64,000 nucleotides of DNA from an uncultured Bacteroidales bacterium (GCA_946412245.1 CAMKGM010000008.1:1-64000), one strand, 5' to 3'. Counted from the stretch's first letter, positions 51,393-60,439 are shown. Notes: generated from the letters alone by a model not told the origin. A program made the numbers and translations.

Positions 51393-52076
51393 TTATTTCT
51401 TCCACTGCACCTTGCAATGGGGGCAGCCAGAACTCTGGCGCAGCATCTCGAAGTCTTGCAAATTGAGCAGTCGGCCACAAGCGGGGCACTTGTAGCGGCG
51501 CTTGGTGTCTTGCAGGAGCTGGTCTTGCTCACGCGGAATGCGCGACGACTGCATAAAGGCGATGACAAAGAAGGCCAGCGAGATGACTGCAGCGGCAATA
51601 TAGAGGAAGAACACTGCCCCACCCCTGCCAATGCTGAAACCAAGCACCATGGCAGCCATGGTGATCAAGCCGGTGGCTGAACGCAGCGTGTTGAAGCGGC
51701 GTTCCCTGATTTGCATCTTGAGGCGTTTTTCCTGATAATCGTCCCACACCTGCTGCAACCCACTGATGTCGGCCATCTTGGGGATGAAGGGGTCGAGGAT
51801 GTCCCATGTGAGTTTATAGTTCTCGCCACCCAGGGTGATGCGGTCGCCGTGGGTGATATACTTGGCTTCGATTCCGCGATGGTTAACGAAAGTGTCGTTA
51901 TCTACATTCAGGTTGGTGAGCAGCAGCGAGCCGTCGTCGCCAATGGTGAGTTTCACATGCTGTTGCGATACACTGCGAGGCACGCTGTCGGCGGCACCAA
52001 AGGCAGCACTCTTGCCATCGACGGTGATGCGCAACTTGTTGGTTTCGGCATCACGACCTATGATTAATTCTTTCAT
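51393..52076 (-). CDS. FHA-domain membrane protein with C-terminal zinc ribbon
   Basis: A 227-residue protein. The FHA domain is N-terminal (LIIGRD, SVSQQHVKLTI, TFVNHRGI, DRITLGG; about 1-90). A charged, possibly coiled segment is followed by two membrane helices (about 134-178) and a C-terminal zinc ribbon (CPACGRLL and CPHCKVQWKK). It would place a phosphopeptide reader at the inner membrane. It lies 27 bases after the LytTR gene and probably shares its transcript. Confidence 0.9.
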   Translation of the reverse strand: MKELIIGRDAETNKLRITVDGKSAAFGAADSVPRSVSQQHVKLTIGDDGSLLLTNLNVDNDTFVNHRGIEAKYITHGDRITLGGENYKLTWDILDPFIPKMADISGLQQVWDDYQEKRLKMQIRERRFNTLRSATGLITMAAMVLGFSIGRGGAVFFLYIAAAVISLAFFVIAFMQSSRIPREQDQLLQDTKRRYKCPACGRLLNLQDFEMLRQSSGCPHCKVQWKK

Positions 52077-52102
52077 ATCTTTCGTTCAATTATTATTCGT
52101 TT

Positions 52103-52465
52103 TTACACTCTTGCCTCAACAATCAGCTCTCGCATGCGACGCAGGGCATCTTTCGACACCGGTAGCTGGAAGGCAAAGGTGGCCATATCTGACATCACCA
52201 GACGCTGATGCGCCAAGTCGACGCTGTAAACGAAGTCAAGATTCACAATAAAACGCTTGCCCACTCGCATAAAACGCCGGGACTGCTCGCCCAGCTGCTG
52301 CGCCAGGGCGGTCTCGGTGCGCGCCAGCGTGGCGCCAATGGTCGACTTGAGTTTGTTCATCGCCACCACATGGGTGTAATTGCCGTCGGCCTCGAAGTAC
52401 ACCACCCGGGAAATGTCGAGCCTGAGCAACTGGTCGCGGGTATTAAAAAGTAACAGGTGTTTCAT
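52103..52465 (-). CDS. LytTR DNA-binding domain protein
   Basis: A 120-residue stand-alone LytTR domain without a receiver domain. ATG 52465 (MKHLLLFNTRDQLL) is preferred; ATG 52504 would add 13 residues and sits three bases from the upstream stop. Family motifs: VVYFEADGNYTHVV, FMRVGKRFIVNLDFVYSVD and LPVSKDALRRM. As it lacks a response-regulator receiver it may be controlled by phosphorylation or by amount. It lies between a kinase and an FHA gene and could regulate this locus. Confidence 0.88.
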   Translation of the reverse strand: MKHLLLFNTRDQLLRLDISRVVYFEADGNYTHVVAMNKLKSTIGATLARTETALAQQLGEQSRRFMRVGKRFIVNLDFVYSVDLAHQRLVMSDMATFAFQLPVSKDALRRMRELIVEARV

Positions 52466-52507
52466 TACGCTCTTTTTTATGAGAAAATCTTTGACATTTG
52501 TCATGCT

Positions 52508-54457
52508 CTAAAGGGCAAGGCGGAAACCAAAATATTCTAAATAATTTGGCGGGTTGGCGTAACTACGGGTCGAAACAATACACTCCCAAGAGCTTTCATT
52601 CCAACTGCCTCCACGAGCTACACGGAAGTTGCCCGAAGCTGGTCCCATGGGATTTGTCAAGCGTGGTTCTGTGCCATAAGGCCCATACCAGTCATAGCAC
52701 CATTCGCATACATTGCCACTCATGTCGAACAATCCCAGTTCGTTAGGAATTTTCTTGGCAACATCATGAGTAGTACCATCGCTATTTTCTTCAAACCAAG
52801 CCACAGAACTCAAGGCATCACCATTGCTACCAGCATACTCATATTCCTTGGTCATAATGCCTCCTCGGGCTGCAAACTCCCATTGGGCTTCAGTGGGTAA
52901 ATGGAACTTGACACCTGTCAGTTCATTCAGTTTACGGATAAACTCCTGACAATCATTCCAATTCACAGTTTCTACTGGTCGGCGAGGCCCTTTGACGCTG
53001 CTGGGGTTGGTACCCATCACAGCCTCCCACAACTCCTGAGTCACCTCGGTCTCGGCCATGTAGAACGATGAGACGGTAACTTCTTGCATATTAAAATCAT
53101 CATAAGCAACAGTATCTAAGTCAAGAGGAACTGCCATCTCTGAAATAGAATCCATTACTTCAAACTCTCTTGTGAATGTTCCCCCCTCCACAGGTATCAT
53201 AGTGAACGACACACCATTTACCGTAAATGTTTTCTTTTCAGAAGTCCATTCGGGGGTAAGATTGGGGACATCAGAATCAGTGCCCGTCTTATTTTCACTT
53301 TTGCCCAGGACCAACCACAATACAAGTGGAATCAAAATCACAGCTCCTATACCAATCCCTGCCAGCAGTTTGCGATTGTGCCACAAAGGTGTGGTTGATT
53401 TCTTGATTTTCTCTAAAAGGCCCTGTTGTCGATTCTTGTTTTTTCCCTTGTTACTTGTTTTTTTAGGCTCCTTTACATTCAACACAGTTTTCTCATCATT
53501 AACTGAAATGCTATCTGCTTGACGAGAAGTATCTGACAGCATCGCTTTATCGTTGGCAACATCTTCAGAATTCTCATCAGGTACGGCCAAGAAAGCCCGA
53601 ACCTCGGCCACCGACTGCGGACGCTTAGTTCGCCTCGGCGACATCATCCACCTTATGAGTTGCTGTGTGCGTTCTCCCACTCCATCGGGATAAACAAACG
53701 CATCCTCTTCATGAAGTTCAGAACCCATGGGAGGTTGTTTGCGAGTTAGCAAGTTGTAGAGTGTGGCACCCAGTGAATAGAAGTCGGTCCACGGACCAAT
53801 GAGTTCCATTTTCTGGTCGATTTGTTCCAAAGGAGCATAGCCAGGTGTATAACACATAGCCGTAGTGGTAGTTGTGTAACCATCACTGGCATTCATCTGC
53901 TTGCTTGCACCAAAGTCAATCAGTTTGGCTGTGCCGTCGGCATCCATCATCACGTTGCCAGGCTTCAGGTCGAGATGCCAGATGCCTTGGCTATGAACTG
54001 CCTCAAGTGCATCAAGCACCTGATCAAGCACCTTGAGTGTCTCAGCCTCAGAGAGAGGTTTGCCTGTGCGTTTCAAGCGTTGCGACAGTGATTCGCCATC
54101 GATATAGTCCATTACATAATAGGTTGTACCATTCTCGTCGAATAAGTCATGTACCTGAACAATATGAGTATTGTGGAGATTATTGAGACGTTGCGCTTCT
54201 TTCTTGAATTTCTTTCGTTGGCCGTCAAAACTCGCCTGATTGGTGGCATTGCTCACACTCACCGTGCTGTTCTCGTCACGCTCACTCACTCCTCTCATGA
54301 AGAACTCCTTCATGGCCATGCGTTTCTCGAACATGATGTTCATCACCACATAGGTGTTTCCGAAACCGCCCGAAGCAAGGCAACGCTCAATGCGATACTT
54401 GCCCATCTGTAACATAGTTCCCACGGGCAACATTTCGTGATGGTCTTGATCTTGCAT
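52508..54457 (-). CDS. Membrane Ser/Thr protein kinase with extracytoplasmic SUMF1/FGE-like domain
   Basis: A 649-residue kinase. The cytoplasmic Hanks-type domain (about 20-290) has ASGGFGNTY, Lys50, H161-L-D163 in WHLDLKPGN (no Arg before the Asp), D181-F-G and GYAPLEQ. A basic linker leads to a membrane helix (about 365-385). The outer part (408-649) is a SUMF1/FGE-like domain with FTMIPVEGGTFT, AETEVTQELWEAVMG, LPTEAQWEFAARGG and FGFRLAL. The paired copper cysteines of true FGEs are not apparent. It probably senses an envelope ligand. First gene of the signalling locus. Confidence 0.93.
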   Translation of the reverse strand: MQDQDHHEMLPVGTMLQMGKYRIERCLASGGFGNTYVVMNIMFEKRMAMKEFFMRGVSERDENSTVSVSNATNQASFDGQRKKFKKEAQRLNNLHNTHIVQVHDLFDENGTTYYVMDYIDGESLSQRLKRTGKPLSEAETLKVLDQVLDALEAVHSQGIWHLDLKPGNVMMDADGTAKLIDFGASKQMNASDGYTTTTTAMCYTPGYAPLEQIDQKMELIGPWTDFYSLGATLYNLLTRKQPPMGSELHEEDAFVYPDGVGERTQQLIRWMMSPRRTKRPQSVAEVRAFLAVPDENSEDVANDKAMLSDTSRQADSISVNDEKTVLNVKEPKKTSNKGKNKNRQQGLLEKIKKSTTPLWHNRKLLAGIGIGAVILIPLVLWLVLGKSENKTGTDSDVPNLTPEWTSEKKTFTVNGVSFTMIPVEGGTFTREFEVMDSISEMAVPLDLDTVAYDDFNMQEVTVSSFYMAETEVTQELWEAVMGTNPSSVKGPRRPVETVNWNDCQEFIRKLNELTGVKFHLPTEAQWEFAARGGIMTKEYEYAGSNGDALSSVAWFEENSDGTTHDVAKKIPNELGLFDMSGNVCEWCYDWYGPYGTEPRLTNPMGPASGNFRVARGGSWNESSWECIVSTRSYANPPNYLEYFGFRLAL

Positions 54458-54509
54458 CTGTTATGCTATTTATAATAGTTAAAAATCGATTCAAACAGTA
54501 TTATTATCG

Positions 54510-54541
54510 CAAAAATACAAAATATCCCAAAACTATGCAAA
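54510..54541 (-). promoter_or_regulatory. Promoter of the signalling locus
   Basis: Minus strand TTTG (54538-54541), 20 bases, TATTTTTG (54510-54517), 53 bases before the kinase ATG. Confidence 0.8.
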
Positions 54542-54589
54542 TTGAGGAAAATAAATGAAGATAGAGCTTGTGGGGATTGGGTGGTGGTT

Positions 54590-54621
54590 TTTGTGAATGT
54601 GGCGGGAAATCGCTACCTTTG
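54590..54621 (+). promoter_or_regulatory. Promoter of the ABC exporter gene
   Basis: TTTG (54590-54593), 20 bases, TACCTTTG (54614-54621), 26 bases before the ATG. Confidence 0.78.
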
Positions 54622-54646
54622 TGCTTCGTAATCCGATTTTAAGACT

Positions 54647-56476
54647 ATGTTTAAAGGCTTTTTCTCGATATTGCGGCGGTTTGTGCCGCCCTACAAGAAG
54701 CACCTGGTGCTGAATGTACTGTTCAACATTCTGGCGGCTTTTCTCACACTGTTCTCGTTTGCGCTCATCATCCCCATTCTGGAGATGCTCTTCGGCATCA
54801 ACCAGCAGCACTATGAGTTTATGGCGTGGGGAGCCGGCTCGGTGAAAGAGGTGGTAGTCAACGACTTCTACTATGTGGTGCAGTGCATCATTGAGCGCTA
54901 TGGCAACTCCACGGCGCTCGCTGTGATAGCCGGTGCGCTGGTGGTGATGACCGCCCTGAAGACGGGCAGCGCCTATCTGGCCGCCTACAATATGATTGCC
55001 ATTCGCACCGGCGTGGTGCGCGACATACGCAACCAGATCTACAACCGGATTGTGGGGCTGCCCATCGGTTTCTTCAGCAACGAGCGCAAGGGCGATGTGA
55101 TGGCGCGCATGAGCGGCGATGTGACCGAGGTGGAGAACAGCATCATGTCGTCGCTCGACATGATGTTCAAGAACCCCATCATGATTATCGTGTGCCTCAC
55201 GATGATGGTGATTGTGAGTTGGCAGCTCACGCTGTTTGTGCTTGTGCTGCTGCCCATTGCCGGACTCATCATGGGCACCGTGGGCAAGCGCCTGAAACGC
55301 GTGTCGCTCGATGTGCAGAACCAGTGGGGAACCCTGCTGAGCAACATCGAGGAGACCATTGGCGGACTGCGCATCATCAAGGCCTTCAATGCCGAGGACA
55401 AGGTGAAGCGCCGCTTCTCGCAAGAGAATGAGAAATACCGCAACATCACGCGCCGCATGCAGCGCCGCTACGAGTTGGCGCACCCCATGAGCGAGTTTCT
55501 GGGCACCGCCACCATCGCCATTGTGCTGTGGTTTGGTGGCACGCTCATTTTGAGCGGCAAGGCGTCGATCACCGCGCCCTCCTTTATATATTATATGGTG
55601 ATTTTCTACAACATCATCAATCCCGCCAAGGAGTTCTCGAAGGCGAGCTACTCGGTGCAGAAAGGTCTGGCCTCAATGCAGCGCATCGACAAGATTCTCA
55701 AGGCCGAGAATCACCTCAAAGACCCCGAAAACCCCACACCGCTCAAGGGCATCAAGCAGGGAATCACCTACCGGAACGTGCGCTTTGGCTACGGCGAGAA
55801 GATGGTAATCAACGATGTAACGCTCACCATTCCGCAAGGCAAGACGGTGGCACTTGTGGGACAAAGCGGCTCAGGCAAAACCACGCTGGCCGACCTGTTG
55901 CCGCGCTTCTACGACGTTGACGAGGGCAGCATCAGCATCGATGGCATTGACATTCGTCAGGTGACCAAGCACGACCTGCGCGCCCTCATGGGCAATGTGA
56001 ATCAAGAAGCCATCTTGTTCAACGACAGTTTCTACAACAACATCACCTTTGGCGTGGAGAACGCCACGCGCGAGGAGGTGATCGAGGCCGCCAAGATTGC
56101 CAACGCCTACGACTTTATCATGGCCACCGAACAGCAGTTCGACACCAACATTGGCGACCGCGGCGGCAACCTGTCGGGCGGGCAGCGGCAGCGCATCAGC
56201 ATTGCCCGCGCCATTCTCAAGAATCCGCCCATCCTCATTCTCGACGAGGCCACCTCGGCTCTCGACACCGAGAGCGAACACCTTGTGCAGCAAGCGCTTG
56301 ACAACCTCATGCGCAACCGCACCACACTGGTCATTGCCCACCGCCTGAGCACCATCAAGAATGCCGACCTGATTTGCGTGGTGCAGGACGGCCGCATCGT
56401 GGAGCAGGGCTCACACGACGAACTTATAGCCCTGGGCGGAGCCTACAAGCACCTCGTGGATATGCAAAAGTTCTAA
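54647..56476 (+). CDS. MsbA-like ABC exporter
   Basis: A 609-residue half-transporter with fused membrane and ATPase domains, acting as a homodimer in the inner membrane, perhaps on lipid A or other lipids. Six membrane helices occupy about 1-340. The ATPase has Walker A GQSGSGKTT, Q-loop region NVNQEAILFN, signature LSGGQRQR, Walker B PILILDEATSALD and the switch His in VIAHRLSTI. The large loop after the first helix fits Bacteroidetes MsbA relatives. purN follows after 29 bases. Confidence 0.93.
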   Translation: MFKGFFSILRRFVPPYKKHLVLNVLFNILAAFLTLFSFALIIPILEMLFGINQQHYEFMAWGAGSVKEVVVNDFYYVVQCIIERYGNSTALAVIAGALVVMTALKTGSAYLAAYNMIAIRTGVVRDIRNQIYNRIVGLPIGFFSNERKGDVMARMSGDVTEVENSIMSSLDMMFKNPIMIIVCLTMMVIVSWQLTLFVLVLLPIAGLIMGTVGKRLKRVSLDVQNQWGTLLSNIEETIGGLRIIKAFNAEDKVKRRFSQENEKYRNITRRMQRRYELAHPMSEFLGTATIAIVLWFGGTLILSGKASITAPSFIYYMVIFYNIINPAKEFSKASYSVQKGLASMQRIDKILKAENHLKDPENPTPLKGIKQGITYRNVRFGYGEKMVINDVTLTIPQGKTVALVGQSGSGKTTLADLLPRFYDVDEGSISIDGIDIRQVTKHDLRALMGNVNQEAILFNDSFYNNITFGVENATREEVIEAAKIANAYDFIMATEQQFDTNIGDRGGNLSGGQRQRISIARAILKNPPILILDEATSALDTESEHLVQQALDNLMRNRTTLVIAHRLSTIKNADLICVVQDGRIVEQGSHDELIALGGAYKHLVDMQKF

Positions 56477-56505
56477 CCTCATCACACACATAACATCATT
56501 AGCAC

Positions 56506-57081
56506 ATGAAACGCATCGCCATCTTCTTGTCGGGTACCGGCACCAACGCCGAACGACTCATCAAACACTTTGCACAAAGCGACACCGTTGAGGTCGCCAC
56601 CGTCATCTCCAACACCGCCAAGGCTCCAGCCATTGAGCGCCTGAAACCGCTGGGCGTGGAGGTGGAAGTGTGGGGCCGCGACACTTGGCGAGACCAGACC
56701 GAATTGGCCCGTTACCTGACCGAGAAGAGCATCGATGTGATAGTGCTGGCGGGCTTCCTCGCCATCATCGGCGAACCGCTGCTCAAGGCATTCCCCGACC
56801 GCATCGTCAACATCCACCCTGCACTGCTGCCCAAGCACGGCGGCAAGGGCATGTGGGGCCACCATGTGCACGAGGCTGTGCTGCGTGACGGCGACAAGGA
56901 GAGCGGCATCACCATTCACCTGGTGAATGACCAAGTGGACGGCGGAGCCATCCTGGAGCAGCACCGCTGTCCCGTGATGCCCGGCGACACCCCCGACACC
57001 CTCGCTGCCCGCGTCCACCAGCTCGAATACCAATACTTCCCCTCAGCCGTCGACCACTTCCTCAACACTATACAGTCATAA
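56506..57081 (+). CDS. purN: Phosphoribosylglycinamide formyltransferase
   Basis: Third step of purine synthesis, transferring formyl from 10-formyl-THF to GAR. The 191-residue protein has FLSGTGTNAERLI, the folate-binding VLAGFLAIIG and the catalytic stretch NIHPALLPKHGGKGMWGHHVHEAVL (in parts), with the Asp in VNDQVDGGAIL. Usual length. Confidence 0.96.
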   Translation: MKRIAIFLSGTGTNAERLIKHFAQSDTVEVATVISNTAKAPAIERLKPLGVEVEVWGRDTWRDQTELARYLTEKSIDVIVLAGFLAIIGEPLLKAFPDRIVNIHPALLPKHGGKGMWGHHVHEAVLRDGDKESGITIHLVNDQVDGGAILEQHRCPVMPGDTPDTLAARVHQLEYQYFPSAVDHFLNTIQS

Positions 57082-57204
57082 AAGCCTCTATAATGGCCAT
57101 CACCCGAGACTATGACATTCGTTTTTTGATTCATTTTTGCTGTCTTTCCTCCAAAGAAAAATCATTTTCTTTATCTTGACTGTCTTATAAATCGGGATTT
57201 TTAC

Positions 57205-57212
57205 TAACTTTG
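57205..57212 (+). promoter_or_regulatory. Candidate -7 box of the SIS-domain gene
   Basis: TAACTTTG, 23 bases before the ATG. The -33 element is not clear. Confidence 0.5.
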
Positions 57213-57235
57213 CATTGCTGTTAGAATAAAAATAT

Positions 57236-57859
57236 ATGACTGACGTTAAGCAAGTAATGCATGACATATTAATCGCTGAAAGTGAGGCGGTTCGCAACAT
57301 TCCCGTTACCGACGGCTACGAACAGGCCGTACGGCTCATTGTAGACGCGAGAGCCCATGGCGGCAAACTCGTCACCTCGGGCATGGGCAAGTGCGGCCAA
57401 ATTGCCGACAACATTGCCACCACATTCAGCTCCACGGGTGTTCCCGCCGTGTTTTTGCATCCCAGCGAGGCGCAGCACGGCGACTTGGGCATCCTTCAGC
57501 CTAACGACGTCATGCTGTTGCTGTCAAACTCAGGCAAGACCTCTGAGATTGTTGCCCTCGTTGAGTTGGCCCACGGCCTCTATCCGTCGCTCAAGATTAT
57601 CGTTATCACGGGCAACGAACAAGGCCCCCTGGCTCAGCGTGCCGATGTGTGTCTTTTCACCGGTGGTGCACCTGAGGTGTGCCCTCTGGGACTCACTCCC
57701 ACCACTTCCACCACCATGATGACCGTCATGGGCGATGTGCTGGTGGTGAACACCATGCTGGCAACGGGATTCACGCGTCAGGACTACGCCAAGCGTCACC
57801 ACGGCGGCTATCTGGGGCAAAAAAGCCGCGAGCCCGATGCCGCACAAAACCCTAAGTAA
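57236..57859 (+). CDS. SIS-domain sugar-phosphate isomerase, KdsD/KpsF-like without CBS domains
   Basis: A 207-residue protein matching the SIS half of arabinose-5-phosphate isomerases: TSGMGKCGQIADNIATTFSSTG (in parts), FLHPSEAQHGDLG, LLSNSGKTSEIV, LGLTPTTSTTMMTVMGD and KRHHGGYLG. The C-terminal CBS pair of KdsD is missing. It probably interconverts ribulose- and arabinose-5-phosphate for KDO synthesis; single-domain forms occur in Bacteroidetes. A PfkB-fold protein follows after 42 bases. Confidence 0.88.
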   Translation: MTDVKQVMHDILIAESEAVRNIPVTDGYEQAVRLIVDARAHGGKLVTSGMGKCGQIADNIATTFSSTGVPAVFLHPSEAQHGDLGILQPNDVMLLLSNSGKTSEIVALVELAHGLYPSLKIIVITGNEQGPLAQRADVCLFTGGAPEVCPLGLTPTTSTTMMTVMGDVLVVNTMLATGFTRQDYAKRHHGGYLGQKSREPDAAQNPK

Positions 57860-57901
57860 GAATATTTTTAGATTCACACATATATAGATTTATCAGAAAC
57901 A

Positions 57902-58864
57902 ATGCGCAAGATTATTGCAATAGGAGAGTCGGTGCTCGACACCATCTATGAAAACGGACAACCCACCCAGGCATTTGTGGGCGGACGCATCGCTAACGCC
58001 GCGGCATCGCTCGGACTGCTGGGACTACCCGTTTCTATGGTCAGCGAATGCTGCACCGACATTGTGGGCGACACCATCATCAACTTTTTCAAGCATCACA
58101 ACGTCGACGTCAAGTCAGTCGACCGATTTACCGATGGAGCAACCGCCTTCTCGGCCATCTTCATGGACCAAGACGGGAAGCACATCGTCAACTACGGCAA
58201 GTACCCCGACGACCGCTTCGATGTCGTTTGGCCCCGTATTGACGAGAACGACATCGTCATCTTCGGCTCACTCTATGCCATCGACCTGCCCCAGCGCGAG
58301 CGCCTCTTTGAGATGATTACCTACGCCGCCGAGCGCAAGGCCATCATCATTTACCTGCCCGGCTTCCAGCACGGCATCAACTTTCGCATTACCAAGGTGA
58401 TGCCCGCCATTCTCGAGAATCTCGAGATTGCCGACATCGTGCTGGCCCACGACTCCGACATCAGCAGCATCTTCCCCGGCGAGCAACCCGAGGTGGCTTT
58501 CAAGAACCACATTGAGTTCTATCGCAACAATTACTTCCACTTCAACACCGACCTCTCACTATCGCTCTTCGGCCGCAACCGCAGGCTCAACTTCCCCGCC
58601 GGTGCCAACGGAGTCACCAATCTGCTGGGCTGGCAGGCCGGATTCACCGCCGGAATCGTCTACCACATTGTCAAGAACGACCTCACGCGCGATGCCTTGC
58701 ATCAGGCCGACGACGAGGCCATGAACCGACTCGTGGCCGATGCCTTGACGTTTGCCCGCTGCTGTGCTTCGACCATGCACAACTGCATCACCACCGACTT
58801 TGCCCGCCAACACCGCGACATTCTCGACAAGGCTCAGCGTGAGCGCGAACTGAAAGCCCAATGA
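57902..58864 (+). CDS. PfkB-family carbohydrate kinase-like protein lacking the catalytic Asp
   Basis: A 320-residue ribokinase-fold protein. The N-terminal GG signature is present (FVGGRIANAAASLGLLG, 26-42). At the anion-hole/catalytic motif, where the family has GAGDSF, this protein reads G243-W-Q-A-G-F248, so Ala246 replaces the catalytic base. It may be inactive, regulatory, or use a different mechanism. It lies in a probable operon with the SIS isomerase and a TPR-like protein. Confidence 0.88.
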   Translation: MRKIIAIGESVLDTIYENGQPTQAFVGGRIANAAASLGLLGLPVSMVSECCTDIVGDTIINFFKHHNVDVKSVDRFTDGATAFSAIFMDQDGKHIVNYGKYPDDRFDVVWPRIDENDIVIFGSLYAIDLPQRERLFEMITYAAERKAIIIYLPGFQHGINFRITKVMPAILENLEIADIVLAHDSDISSIFPGEQPEVAFKNHIEFYRNNYFHFNTDLSLSLFGRNRRLNFPAGANGVTNLLGWQAGFTAGIVYHIVKNDLTRDALHQADDEAMNRLVADALTFARCCASTMHNCITTDFARQHRDILDKAQRERELKAQ

Positions 58865-58892
58865 CCATCTTTCACCTCCTTAGTTTATTATC

Positions 58893-59894
58893 ATGAAGCA
58901 ACTGCTCATCGAAGAATCAATGCCCACCCTCAACTCGCCGCTACTCAGCGACTTCAAGCAGCAGGTTGAGCAAAGAGAAGGAATGATGCCGCACCCCCCG
59001 GTCGATGCCGACCGTGCGCAGTGGCAACAGTGCCTGTGCTGGTATGTCAACTACCTCATGACGCACAACCGCAGCGACGAGGCCGCAACCCTCATCGATG
59101 CTTGGGTCAATGATGACTCCCTGCTCGATTTTCCCAACATCATGCATGCTTGGATATGGCTGGTGCGCATGACCATCTACATAGCGCATGCCGACCGATC
59201 GGCCGCACTGTCGGCTGCCGAGAATGCGCTCCGCGTGCTCGTTGAGGTCACTAACAAGCGACATGCCGACTTCCTGGCCATTCTCGCTTCGCTACTCTAT
59301 AACTTGGCCATCATTCATCATGAGAATGGCGACAACAACCGCGCCGTTAAGGAACTCACTAAGGCTCAGAAGATTTTTGAGCGACTTGTGAAGCGCAACG
59401 AGCGTCGCTTCACGCCCATGATGCTCTACTCCATCGAGGCTTCGACCACCATCTACAAGTCCAGGGCCAAGCAAATGAGCGTCTTTGAGCATTATCAAAC
59501 CAACACACAGCTCTACACCGCCATGCTCAGCGAGGGAGGCACCAAGGCGCGTACTGCCCTCAACAACCTGGTTGAGTCGCTCAAGAAGGAAGGCGACCTC
59601 ATGCTCATCATGGGCAATGCACGCAATGCCGCCAAGTTCTACACCAAGGCGCTACGCTACCAGAAGAAGGCTTCACGCACCATGGGACACAAGGAACTGG
59701 TACTCTCAATTGGCCTGGCAAAGGCACTCATCAGACTCGCCAACCGCCGCGATGCCGCCGAGCAACTGCTCAACTCACTGCTGCCACTGGCACAGCGCAT
59801 CAACGCCACCGACGAAATCGCCGAGATTGAGCAACTGCTCAATAATAAAAACAAGAATATCAACATCATGACCCTGCTCAAGGGCTTGTCTTGA
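58893..59894 (+). CDS. TPR-like helical protein of unknown function
   Basis: A 333-residue soluble protein with no signal peptide. It is almost wholly helical with TPR-like pairs (for example ILASLLYNLAIIHHENGDNN, AVKELTKAQKIFERL, and AAKFYTKALRYQKKA), so it is probably a protein-binding scaffold. It lies between the PfkB-like gene and ribH, 28 and 49 bases away. No specific family is recognised. Confidence 0.75.
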   Translation: MKQLLIEESMPTLNSPLLSDFKQQVEQREGMMPHPPVDADRAQWQQCLCWYVNYLMTHNRSDEAATLIDAWVNDDSLLDFPNIMHAWIWLVRMTIYIAHADRSAALSAAENALRVLVEVTNKRHADFLAILASLLYNLAIIHHENGDNNRAVKELTKAQKIFERLVKRNERRFTPMMLYSIEASTTIYKSRAKQMSVFEHYQTNTQLYTAMLSEGGTKARTALNNLVESLKKEGDLMLIMGNARNAAKFYTKALRYQKKASRTMGHKELVLSIGLAKALIRLANRRDAAEQLLNSLLPLAQRINATDEIAEIEQLLNNKNKNINIMTLLKGLS

Positions 59895-59943
59895 AAACAC
59901 TTAACATCACTTATTCACTTTCCCGACTTAAAACCTATTCATC

Positions 59944-60429
59944 ATGTCTACCGAACTCCATAACTCAGCACCCGCTTCTTCTATGCCTCACCTCATTGAC
60001 TTTAAGGTGGGAGTCGTTGTCGCTCAGTGGAACCTGCGCGTCACCGGAGCGCTGCTCAACGGTGTTGAATCACGACTCGAGCAACTGGGCTACGACATTA
60101 AACAGACCCTGCACGTCTATCCCGTGCCTGGCACTGTGGAACTCACCTACGGCGCGGCTCAACTGGCACGCACCGGCAAGTTCGACGCCGTTATCATGAT
60201 TGGTTGCGTGATTCGTGGCGGTACGCCACACTTCGACTATGTGTGCGACAATGCCACCCAGGGATGCGCCTATCTCAACGCCACCCAGCAGGTGCCCGTC
60301 ATCTTCTGCGTACTCACCACCGACAACGAGCAACAAGCCCTGGACCGAGCCGGTGGCGCTCTCTGCAACAAGGGCACTGAAGCAGCCGATGCCGCTATTC
60401 AGATGGCAGCATTCGCTCGCTCCCTCTAA
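59944..60429 (+). CDS. ribH: 6,7-dimethyl-8-ribityllumazine synthase
   Basis: Condenses ribityl-aminouracil with dihydroxybutanone phosphate, the penultimate riboflavin step. The 161-residue protein has VVAQWNLRVTGAL, VPGTVELTYGA, IGCVIRGGTPHFDYV with the catalytic His, and LTTDNEQQALDRAGG followed by NKGTEAADAAI. The Glu of the usual RGET is Gly here. Other rib genes, apart from ribF at the left edge, are not nearby. Confidence 0.95.
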   Translation: MSTELHNSAPASSMPHLIDFKVGVVVAQWNLRVTGALLNGVESRLEQLGYDIKQTLHVYPVPGTVELTYGAAQLARTGKFDAVIMIGCVIRGGTPHFDYVCDNATQGCAYLNATQQVPVIFCVLTTDNEQQALDRAGGALCNKGTEAADAAIQMAAFARSL

Positions 60430-60439
60430 TCTCAACAAG

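Noticed and set aside
45428-54457. Type VI secretion regulatory module
   Set aside because: Kinase, PP2C and FHA genes fit, but no Tss, Hcp, VgrG or ClpV gene is in the window.
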